Assembly: GCF_003254275.1 (NCBI RefSeq)
Contig: NZ_QKZK01000013.1
Coordinates: forward strand, 89,397-122,792
From: Breznakibacter xylanolyticus
GTDB taxonomy: Bacteria > Bacteroidota > Bacteroidia > Bacteroidales > Marinilabiliaceae
Direction: 5' to 3'
Length of the DNA stretch: 33,396 nucleotides
Position numbers and translations under genes: made by a program. This document shows, in pieces, positions 22,907 to 31,800 of this stretch. The notes under the pieces were generated by a model that did no database searches, had not been told where the DNA came from, and worked only from the letters and a program-made list of their open reading frames with translations. The number at the start of each line of letters is the position of its first letter. The first letter of the stretch is position 1.

Positions 22907-23635
22907 TTAGATGCTGATTGTCATAATTTCATCAAAATGTATCTTCGATATCTTTATAAACCGTCCATTTTTTTGTTTTGGTACGTGATGGTCATGTACT
23001 CTTAAATAAATTTGATCTCTGGATAGATTGTATTTTTCTTGTATTTCTTGAATAGAGTACCAATTGGTGATATGCTCGGTTTCTTCTTCTATCTTTTTGA
23101 AATACTTATCTATGTGAACTTTAGATATGTATGTTTTTCCGTTGAACGTGGTTTTGGGAATTTTATGTTTTTGTATGATGTTGTTAAGATAATCGTATTT
23201 AATGTTGTGTTTGTCTTGTGCTTCTTTTAGTGTATAGAATTCAGTAATTGGTGTTTTTGCCTTTTGGGTTGGTTTGTTATAGGGTTTTCCAAATATAGTT
23301 TCAATATCTGAACGTCTGACGACCGTTCTCCTGCCAAATTTACCAATGATGAGTTCCTTGCGTTCTATCATCCGATAAAGAGTTCTTTTGCTTACCCCAA
23401 TAAGTGTTTGAACTTCAAGCATATTTAAGAAATCTTTTGCTTTCAGTTCTTCAATTGGTTTCTGTATTGTCTGTCGTGTTTCTTGACAGCTTTTTTCGAT
23501 TTTGTTATTTCTGACCCGTTGCTTGTATGCACGGGATGAACATTTGTGAGAGCAATATCTTGTCACCGTTGTTTTGGCGACAAAATTACCCCCACAATAT
23601 TCGCAAATACGCTCAGTTTCAATGGTTGTACTCAT
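22907..23635 (-). CDS. Zinc-finger protein with three HTH-like segments
   Basis: A 242-aa protein. An N-terminal zinc-finger pattern (C11, C14, C28, C32) is followed by an excisionase-type winged helix (about 71-115, ending GKFGRRTVVRRSDIETIF). Two further segments of the same layout follow (about 133-179 and 191-238); each has an aromatic-x-[TS]-[LI]-x-E-[AI]-Q entry, a turn, and a final basic wing and helix (KTYISKVHIDKYF; RFIKISKIHFDEI). It probably binds several adjacent sites as an excisionase or recombination-directionality factor for the integrase just downstream. The 10-bp phased TGTG motifs begin at its start codon and could be its target. The triplicated arrangement is unusual for the small excisionase proteins. 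Confidence 0.75.
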   Translation of the reverse strand: MSTTIETERICEYCGGNFVAKTTVTRYCSHKCSSRAYKQRVRNNKIEKSCQETRQTIQKPIEELKAKDFLNMLEVQTLIGVSKRTLYRMIERKELIIGKFGRRTVVRRSDIETIFGKPYNKPTQKAKTPITEFYTLKEAQDKHNIKYDYLNNIIQKHKIPKTTFNGKTYISKVHIDKYFKKIEEETEHITNWYSIQEIQEKYNLSRDQIYLRVHDHHVPKQKNGRFIKISKIHFDEIMTISI

Positions 23636-23684
23636 GTGTCAGAGTGTGTCATTATGTGACTCAATGTGTCTCAGTGTGCCATAA
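23635..23684. repeat. Five TGTG motifs at an exact 10-bp period
   Basis: TGTG starts at 23635, 23645, 23655, 23665 and 23675. Four of the five blocks read TGTGTC or TGTGAC, and the fifth TGTGCC. A 10-base period places the motifs on one face of the helix. They lie between the start codon of the three-HTH protein and the right element end. They are a candidate operator, excisionase site or integrase arm site. Confidence 0.55.
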
Positions 23685-23704
23685 AAGAGCCAACTTGGTT
23701 AAGC

Positions 23705-23761
23705 GAAGGTACAAATATTTTGAATTTAATCAAGAGGTACAAATGAGGTACAAAAATGAGT
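23705..23761. other. Candidate right attachment region (attR)
   Basis: Three GGTACAAA words occur at 23708, 23736 and 23747. The sequence gaaggtacaaata at 23705-23717 is identical to 4522-4534, and 23735-23761 matches 4524-4550 at 23 of 27 positions. Either copy could contain the crossover core and the other an extra integrase site. Confidence 0.45.
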
Positions 23762-23806
23762 AAAAAATGACAAAACAAATTATGAAATATTAAAGAGATG
23801 TAAATG

Positions 23807-23835
23807 ACAAAAGCCTTGTAATACAAGGCTTTTGT
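23807..23835 (-). terminator. Terminator after mnmE
   Basis: ACAAAAGCCTTGTA (23807-23820) and its exact complement (23822-23835) form a stem around a one-base centre. The minus-strand transcript would end in CTTTTGTCATTT, and the plus strand also has a T-rich follow-up, so it may act both ways. It lies 41 bases beyond the mnmE stop. Confidence 0.75.
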
Positions 23836-23875
23836 GTGTTTTGTTTATAGATGTTGTGTGTTTGTTTGGTGATGC

Positions 23876-25285
23876 CTATTTTCCGATACAGAAATTTTTA
23901 AAGATATTCCCCAGTACTTCGTTGCTGCTGATTTGACCTGTGATCGCCCCTAAATAGTCGAGCACTTCTCGGATGTCCTGTGAGAGAAAATCGCCCGAAA
24001 TCCCACTTGTCAGACCTTGTTTGACGCGTTGAAGCCCATTTCTCGATTGTTGCAGTGCTTCGTAATGGCGGGCGTTGGTCACAATCACTTCGTCGTTGTC
24101 GATGGCTCCAAGATTAACGGTGTTCATAAGTTCTTGTGTGAGTGATTGTATGTTGGTTTTTTGTTTCGCCGAGATGGGCACAATGGCATCGGTCCCGGCC
24201 AGTTCACTAAATTCATCGGGTGTAAATCGTTGTGCCAGTTCGTCTGCCGTCAGTAGATCGCTTTTGTTCACTGCCACAATCAGCTTTTGCTGGCTGGTCA
24301 TTTTATTTTTGACTGATGATACCGCTTCGTGAATTTTTTCGTTGCTGTCGCGTGCATCAAGCATCAGCAGCACGATGGTGGCTTTTCCTATTTTGGCATA
24401 AGTGCGCTCAATGCCAATGGCTTCTATCTCATCGGTGGTGTTGCGAATGCCGGCCGTGTCGATGAAGCGGAAGGTAATGCCCTCGATGTTGAGCGTGTCT
24501 TCAATCACATCGCGTGTGGTGCCATGAATGTCGCTCACGATGGCTCGCTCCTCATTAAGGAGCGTGTTTAGCAGTGTCGATTTGCCCGCATTGGTGTGAC
24601 CCACGATGGCCACCGGAATGCCGTTTTTGATGGCGTTGCCCAATGTGAATGAATCGGTCAGGCGCTTCAGATGGTCATCCAGTTCTTCCACCAATGCAAA
24701 TAGTTGTCTCCGGTCGGCAAACTCCACATCTTCTTCGCTGAAGTCCAGCTCCAGTTCGACCAATGAGGTGAACCACAATAAACGGTCCCGCAGATGTGCC
24801 AGTTCATTGGAAAAGCCGCCGCGCATCTGTTGCAGAGCCACGCGTCGTGCCGCTTCGCTGCGTGCTGCGATGAGGTCGGCCACTGCCTCGGCCTGGCTTA
24901 AATCCATCTTGCCGTTCAAAAAGGCTCGTTGGGTGAATTCTCCAGGCTTGGCCAGTTGTACGCCTTGCTGTATAAATAGTTGCAATATCTGTTGTTGGAT
25001 GGTGGTTGCACCATGGCACGACACTTCCACCACATCTTCGCCGGTGAATGAATGTGGAGCTCGAAACAGAGCCACCACCACTTCGTCAATCTCCTTGACC
25101 CCATCATGAAGGGTGCCGAAATGCACGGTGTTCGCTTTTTGTGCTGCAAGCATTTTTCCTGCTTTGGGCGATCGAAACACGGTGTCAGTGATGGCGATGG
25201 CTTGCGATCCGCTCAGGCGAATGACCGCAATGGCGCCCATGCCCTGGGCGGTGCTGATGGCACAAATGGTGGGGGGTGTTTGCAT
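23876..25285 (-). CDS. mnmE: tRNA uridine-5-carboxymethylaminomethyl(34) synthesis GTPase MnmE
   Basis: A 469-aa GTPase that, with MnmG, modifies the wobble uridine (U34) of certain tRNAs using a folate-derived one-carbon unit. An N-terminal TrmE domain (about 1-120) precedes a helical domain into which the G domain is inserted: G1 GHTNAGKS (229-236), G2 GTTRD, G3 DTAGI and G4 NKSD. The C-terminus is the hallmark CIGK (466-469), whose Cys is needed for modification. Length and motifs are normal. It is a core gene lying just outside the inferred element, with its 3' end towards the element. It has a good promoter 21 bases upstream and a terminator downstream, so it is probably monocistronic. 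Confidence 0.98.
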   Translation of the reverse strand: MQTPPTICAISTAQGMGAIAVIRLSGSQAIAITDTVFRSPKAGKMLAAQKANTVHFGTLHDGVKEIDEVVVALFRAPHSFTGEDVVEVSCHGATTIQQQILQLFIQQGVQLAKPGEFTQRAFLNGKMDLSQAEAVADLIAARSEAARRVALQQMRGGFSNELAHLRDRLLWFTSLVELELDFSEEDVEFADRRQLFALVEELDDHLKRLTDSFTLGNAIKNGIPVAIVGHTNAGKSTLLNTLLNEERAIVSDIHGTTRDVIEDTLNIEGITFRFIDTAGIRNTTDEIEAIGIERTYAKIGKATIVLLMLDARDSNEKIHEAVSSVKNKMTSQQKLIVAVNKSDLLTADELAQRFTPDEFSELAGTDAIVPISAKQKTNIQSLTQELMNTVNLGAIDNDEVIVTNARHYEALQQSRNGLQRVKQGLTSGISGDFLSQDIREVLDYLGAITGQISSNEVLGNIFKNFCIGK

Positions 25286-25877
25286 TTTTGATGTTGTATG
25301 AACTGCAAAAGTATTAAATCAGGTCGATTTTCAAGCCTTCATCTGCTTTGTCTCGACTGTTTTCTCTTTCGTGTTGGTTGGTTGATTCATGTCGTTTTGC
25401 GCGGTTTAAGTTTGGTATGTGATTGTATGTCAAAGTTTTTATTGCATGTGTGAAATCGCTTTCGCGCTTTCGTTGCTGAAGCTAAGCTGCTGTGTCGAAT
25501 TACGATAGCAACGTAATCGTCGTGTTTGTCGCTTTCCGTAGGATCGAATTCCGACTTTGTGATAACAACACAAGGATGGTACTGATGTCCTATTGTTCTT
25601 TTTCAATTCTTCCCATAATCATGCTCTTGTGTGTCTCTGATTAGATTCATTGATATTTCGTCTACTAAAATGATGTGTTGGTCGTCAAATGGGCGAAGTT
25701 GATAAAATTGTGTTAAATCAGTGTAAAAGTGTAACCTGTTTTTTGTGTAGTTTTAATGGATGTTGTCTAAATAGACTAATTTTGTGGTTGAAAGTTCGGT
25801 TTTTTTATGTGTTAATTGTATGGCTTTAATATCCTTGTTGCGAGGTTATTAAGTGTTTGTCTGAAATATGTGATTCT
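25286..25877. other. Divergent spacer between mnmE and the giant surface gene
   Basis: This 592-base spacer contains the mnmE promoter (25306-25334). For the rightward gene, TAATTTTG at 25777-25784 fits the -7 consensus TAnnTTTG, but no -33 TTG lies at the usual distance and the leader would be about 90 bases, so it is only a weak candidate. A short ATTACG/CGTAAT inverted repeat lies near 25500. I see no gene here. Confidence 0.5.
25306..25334 (-). promoter_or_regulatory. Bacteroidetes-type promoter of mnmE
   Basis: On the minus strand, TTG (25334-25332), an 18-base spacer and TACTTTTG (25313-25306) match the Bacteroidetes primary-sigma consensus TTG/TAnnTTTG. The predicted start would leave a leader of about 14 bases. 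Confidence 0.6.
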
Positions 25878-28800
25878 ATGAAGAAGTTTTACCTGTTGTT
25901 CATATTGTTGGTTGTGTCATTGGGAGTAAGAGCTCAATGCAATGGTTGCACCATGACCTTGAGTAGCAATAGCAGTTCAAATATTGCTTTAACCAATACT
26001 GATGTGTTGTGTATTACCGGCGGTACGTTTACCGGGAACATTACCAGCTTCCCCTTAGGTGCTCGCATTTGTGTTTCCGGTGGAGCGGCATTTAATCCCT
26101 CATCAATGCCGAATGATTTGGCTGGAACCATTGTTGTGGCTTCGGGTAGTTCGGCCTTGTTGCCTGCTTTTTCTTCCAATAAAGGGTTTCGTGCCGAGAA
26201 CCATGGGGTGGTGACTTTTAATGGAATCGTTTCTTTCAATGGTATCGGAACCATTGTGAATTATGTAGGTGCCAGTATGACTTTCTCAAGTGCTTTTACA
26301 TTGAGTAAGGTGGGGTCTTCGTTCTCGAATAGTGGTGCGCTAACATTCATGGATAGTTTTACGGCCAATAATTCAACGAATTTATATAACTACGGGGTTA
26401 TCTCTATTGGTGGAATTTTTAGCAATGGATCCAGTTTTGTCAATTATGGCAAGGTGAGTGTTGTCGGAAACGTAACTTTTACTGCCGGTGTCGGATCTTT
26501 TTTTGAGAACTACTGTTCTTTCGTTACCGATGGAAACCTGGCCAATAATAATACGAATTTAGGTGGTTTTAAAAATAATGGATATGTATTTGTCGATGCG
26601 CCCGGAAAAACGATTACCAATTCAGCGTCCTGTCCTTGGTTTCAATCTTCAGATGGTGTAACGCGGGGGGTGATTTTTATGAATCGTGGCGTTGTGACCG
26701 GCAGTGGAAACTATTATTTTACTGGAGCAACAACAAATGCTTCAGGGGCAAAATTTGGAGATGATGGTTTGGGTATCAATTTTTATGATACCGGTCTTCC
26801 GGCAGGAAAAATCATGGACACCCAAACGGTTGCTCCGCATAGTTCGGTGACCAAAAATGCATTTACACCACCTGTGCGAACCGATTTGTGCACATCGTGT
26901 GAAATAGCGGTGAATAATGGTCCAGTTGCCGGGGATGATTATTTTGTGACCACCCAAAATAGTGCGGTCAGTGGTAATGTGTTGCTTAATGATCTCGATC
27001 CAGAGAATAATGTCCTGACTGAAGGCGTTTCATTAATTGCTGCACCCTCATACGCGGCATCCTTTGCGCTTAGTGAAAATGGCCTGTTTACTTATACACC
27101 GCAAGCTAATTATTACGGGAACGATATATTTATTTATGCCGTTTGCGATGATGGCTCTCCCTCTAAATGTGATACGGCATCGGCGCTCATTACTATCAAT
27201 AAGCAAAGTGTGCCAATGCCTGCCTGCGAGAATGCAGTCGCTGTTTCAACCAGTTTATCAACTGTTCCCAATACATACTTCCCGGGAAGTGCTTCCGTGA
27301 GTGCGGGTGCTACTTCTATCTCGTTAGGGGCTGTCTATGCATTGGGGAATCAGACTGCAATCACTGCGGGTGATAAGTTGTTGGTAATCCAAATGCAGGG
27401 GGTCGATATCAATACTTCTAATAATGATAGTTATGGCGATGGTGTTGTCGGTGGATATGGCAATGGGTTGTTGTTCAATACAAATTTTTCGGCCGGGACT
27501 TATGAATTTGTGATTGCATCCAATTCGGTGTCGACAACCGGTGGGACTTTGAATTTAGCTGCCCCATTGGTAAATGGATATGTGAATGCGAATTTTTCGG
27601 CTTCATCGGGGCAACGTCGTTTTCAGGTCATCAGGGTGCCTCAATATTTTAATTTAACACTGGCAGCAGATATTATTGTTCCTGCTTGGAATGGAGCCGT
27701 TGGTGGGGTGTGTTGCATTCAGGTGCTAAATGAGTTTAATATGAATGGACACACCATTGATGCGAAAGGTAAGGGTTTTAGAGGAGGCGCTGGACGTCGG
27801 CTTTGGGGAAATGGAACTACTGGTTTGAATGATAATGATTATCGAGTTCTTTCAACATCTGGCGTTAATGGCTCAAAAGGGGAAGGGATTGCAGGGACTC
27901 CCCGTTATGTGAATAATGTAGGAACGCTTTTGGATACTGGTGTGGAGGGTTATCCACAAGGTAGTTACGGGCAAGGAGCCCCTGCCAACGGTGGTGGGGG
28001 GGGTACCGATGGAAATAGTGGTGGAAGTAACAATCAGAATACCGGTGGCGGTGGCGGAGCCAATGGTGGCTTTGGCGGAAAAGGTGGAAATGCCTGGGAT
28101 ACTTCTGAACCTTATGGTGGTGAACCAGGTGCTCCTTTTATTGCTGCATCGGCCAGTCGTTTGGTATTCGGTGGTGGGGGGGGAGCTGCTTCTACCAATG
28201 ATGGAACCGGAACACCTGGTAGTGGTTTTGCCAGTAGCGGTGCTGCCGGTGGTGGTGTCGTAATCGTCTATGCCAAGTCTGTTTTAAGTTCAGGAACCAT
28301 TGATGTTTGTGGTGCTGATGCCAATAATACCGTTGGAAACGATGCGTCTGGTGGTGGTGGCGCTGGTGGTTCTGTGTTAATTGTATCTGACAATCAGCTT
28401 TCGAATGTAAAAGTGCTTGCCAATGGCGGGAATGGTGGTACCAATTCTGCAACAGCACCACACGGTCCCGGTGGTGGTGGTGGCGGGGGAATTGTGTATG
28501 CCACCTCGGCGCTTAATTATGCCACTCGTGCTAAAGGTGGGATTTCAGGTAAAACGGCCGATAACTTAATCGCTTATGGCGCAACGTCAGGTGCTGATGG
28601 TTATGTTGATGTAAGTGTTACGAAAGCTCAATTACCTTCCGGGTTTTTGGGATGTTTTAATCATGTTGTTGCAGGCAACGACAATGCATTCACTCAAATG
28701 GGGATGCCTGTTGTTGGCAATGTATTGTGGAATGATTTTGATGTGCAAGGAAATGATTTATCCTTTCTTGGGATATTTGACCCAGCTTCGCTTAATTATG

Positions 28801-31800
28801 TTTCGTTAGGGGCGTTTCCTGTTTCCGGCATCGCATTGGATGGAGTCCGTGTGGCCAATGCTGGGACCATTGCTGTTGCTGCAAATGGCGAGTATACCTT
28901 TTCTCCGGTTGCTGATTTTTCGGGCTCAGTGAATTTAGTTTATAAAGTTGCTGATAATCACGTTTATTCATCTGTTGCGTTTGCCAACCTGTTCATCCAG
29001 GTAATGGCTAAGTGCGATGATGTTAACGATGTGACACCTGTGAGTGATCATTTGATTACTTACATGGGGCAATCTATATCTGTAAATGTTTTATTGAATG
29101 ATGTTGATCCTCAGGGGGATGGATTGATTTTTGGGGGATTTGTTCATCCTTCTAACAAGTTGATCAAGCAAGTTAGTGGTACGATGACGCTTCCCGGGAT
29201 AGACCGTTTTGGACACTCGTTTGTGAATGCCGGCCAATTGGTTTTTGCTGCCGATGGGAGTTGTACTTTTACTCCAGTTTCTTATTTTGTGGGTACTGTG
29301 TCGGTTGATTATGTCGTTTGTGATAATAATGAGTCTGGTCAGATTTGCAAAACCGCTTCATTAAAAATTAGCATCGAACCGGTTTATTCCGCTTCACAAA
29401 ATTATTATCCGTCCGTTACTGATTATGCGATTCATACATTTATGAATACGTCGGTAGCCGGTGCCACTTTGCTGGCGAATGCCCGGGATTTGAATGGCGG
29501 TCAAACGATTTCTGTAAAGACCACCCCTGTTGTTGAGCCATTACATGGGGCTGTGACTATTTTGTCTAATGGGGCATATACTTATGTTCCAACATCCGAT
29601 TTTGTGGGTTCTGATCGATTTGTTTTTGAAGTGTGTGACAATGCTTCAGGTGTGGCTTGTTCTCGTGGAGTTGTTTATGTTAATGTGATGGGCGTCAGTG
29701 CTACAGTTACAGAACAGCCGCTTGATCAAAGTGTGTGTGGCGGAAACCCTGTTTCATTTAACGTTGGTGCTGTCGGTACTTCTTTAGAGTATCGTTGGCA
29801 AGTGAGTGTGAATCAGGGTGTGACGTGGAGTTATCTTTCTAATGCCGGGGGTTATTCTGGCGTGAGCTCAGCTCAATTAAATATTTCATCGGTGTCTGCT
29901 GCATTGCATGATGCTCGTTTTCGTTGTGAGTTAACAACGCCTTGTGGGACTAAATACTCCGATGCTGCCATCTTGTTGGTGGATGATAGTGAGGTCGTTG
30001 TTGGGCAACAACCCGTCAATCAGTCGGTTTGTGCGGGGCAGTCGACCGAGTTTTCTGTGGTTGCTTCGGGGGCTTCACTGTTATATCAGTGGCAGGTTAG
30101 TGTTAATAATGGTGTTTCTTATTCATCTATCGTAGATGGGGTTAATTATGAGGGTACATCAACGGCAAATTTGTTGGTGAAGGCTCCTGCGGTAGGCATG
30201 CACGGATATCGTTATCGTTGTGTTGTGTCGAGTGGTTGTGGTATTGCCGTTAATTCTTCTGCTGCTGTACTTTCGGTTGGCTCGGTAACTATTTCTGTGG
30301 TGAACCAGCCGGTAGCCACGACTGTCTGTGTGGGTACACCCGCTAGTTTTTCTGTATTTGCGACCGGTTCAGGAGTTAATTATCAATGGCAAATTAATAC
30401 AGGTTCCGGGTGGAGTAATCTTTCTGCATCAGCTCGTTATCCGGAGGTGAATCAATCGGTTCTTAACATTACAGATGTGGTTGTTGGGATGTCGGGTTAT
30501 CAATATCGATGTATGCTGTCAAGCAGCTGTGTTGCTTCTTCACCATCATCATCGGCTGTGTTGACCGTTAAAGCGGCACCTTATATTGTTAACGTGAAGC
30601 AGACGTCGCGTTGTGGTCAGGGATTGGAGACGCTTTGGGCTGAACCATCTTCTGGTTCTGTTAATTGGTATGGTCAACCATCCGGTGGTGCCGCCATTGG
30701 TAGTGGGACATCGTTTACGACTCTGATTTCCGCTACCACCACTTTTTATGTAGAAGCGTATGATAATGGATGTCGGACTCCCAATCGGGTCGCTGTATCG
30801 GCTGTTGTGTCTGACGAAGTTCCTGCTGTGTTGTCTCATCCATTGAGTGAAATATTGTGTGAAGGTGCTTATCATCAGTTTTCGGTGATTGCATCTGCCA
30901 ATGCTAATTCTTTCCAGTGGCAGTGTAGTACTGATGCCGGAGTGACCTTTGAAAATCTGAATAATAGCTCGATGTATGAAGGAGTTAATTCGCCTTCATT
31001 AATATTGAAAGGGGTACTCAGGTCGATGACTGATTATCAGTATCGCTGTGTGGTTGGTGCTGATTGTTTACCGGCTGCCATTAGTAATGCAGCAGTGCTG
31101 ACCGTCAATTATCCTCCTGAGATTGTTGTAGCTCCGATTCGTTCATGGGTTTGTGCTGATGCTCTGGCCTCGTTTTCTGTTGTCGCAACTGGAGGAGTGA
31201 CCGGTTATCAATGGCAAGTAAGTACTGACAATGGAATCAATTTTTCGTCCATTAATAATGGTGGGATTTATAGTGGTGCTACTTCTGCAACATTGCAACT
31301 TTCGTCTGCATCTACAGCGCTAAATAATAATCAGTACCGATGTGTTGTTACTGGTTATTGCTTGCCTGCTGTCACCACATCTGCTGCGGTTTTGGTTTCT
31401 AATAATAATAGTCTTACAATCAATGCGAATCCGGTCAACACTTCTGCTTGTGCCGGAATTCCTACTTCTTTGACTTTGTTTGCTTCCGGTCCTAGTTTGG
31501 TTTATCAGTGGCAAATCAATAACGGAGGTTCTTGGGATAATTTAACCAATGCAGGATTGTATTCTTCTGTGAATACCAATACCCTTAATATTTCTGATGT
31601 CTCATCGATTAATAATAAGCAGTTTAGATGTGTTATCAGTTCTTCTGCCAATTGTATTGGTGCGACCAATAGTTCAACTGCTACAATTACATTGAATACC
31701 GTTAGTCCGACGATTACCTCTCAACCGACAGACGTGACACTTTGTGAAGGTACTGACGCGTCTTATAGTGCGACGGCTACTGTCCCTTCTGGTACCGTTC

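Larger units (their letters stand above)
4522..23761. mobile_element. Candidate integrative element with defence cargo (about 19.2 kb)
   Basis: The element is inferred from three observations. A tyrosine recombinase and excisionase-like genes sit at the right end. A GGTACAAAT-containing sequence is repeated directly at both ends (4524-4550 and 23735-23761 agree at 23 of 27 positions; a separate 13-base word, gaaggtacaaata, is identical at 4522-4534 and 23705-23717). The content is typical of accessory DNA: type III R-M, WYL/RtcB and unknown genes. The replication module (DUF3987 protein, DUF6371-like primase) resembles that of Bacteroidetes mobilisable elements, but no relaxase is present. 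The exact crossover point and left boundary are uncertain. Confidence 0.6.

Noticed and set aside
23527-23763. 78-codon plus-strand frame across the start of the three-HTH gene
   Set aside because: It overlaps a better-supported minus-strand gene, the TGTG repeats and the attR region, and its product shows no family features.
24606-25109. 167-codon frame opposite mnmE
   Set aside because: It is fully antisense to mnmE, with Ser/Ala/Arg-rich low-complexity composition typical of a shadow frame.
27940-28461. Frames in and opposite the glycine-rich region of the giant gene
   Set aside because: The Val/Gly- and His/Gln/Arg-rich products are out-of-frame or antisense readings of GGT-rich codons. 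The frame of the giant gene is continuous across the region.
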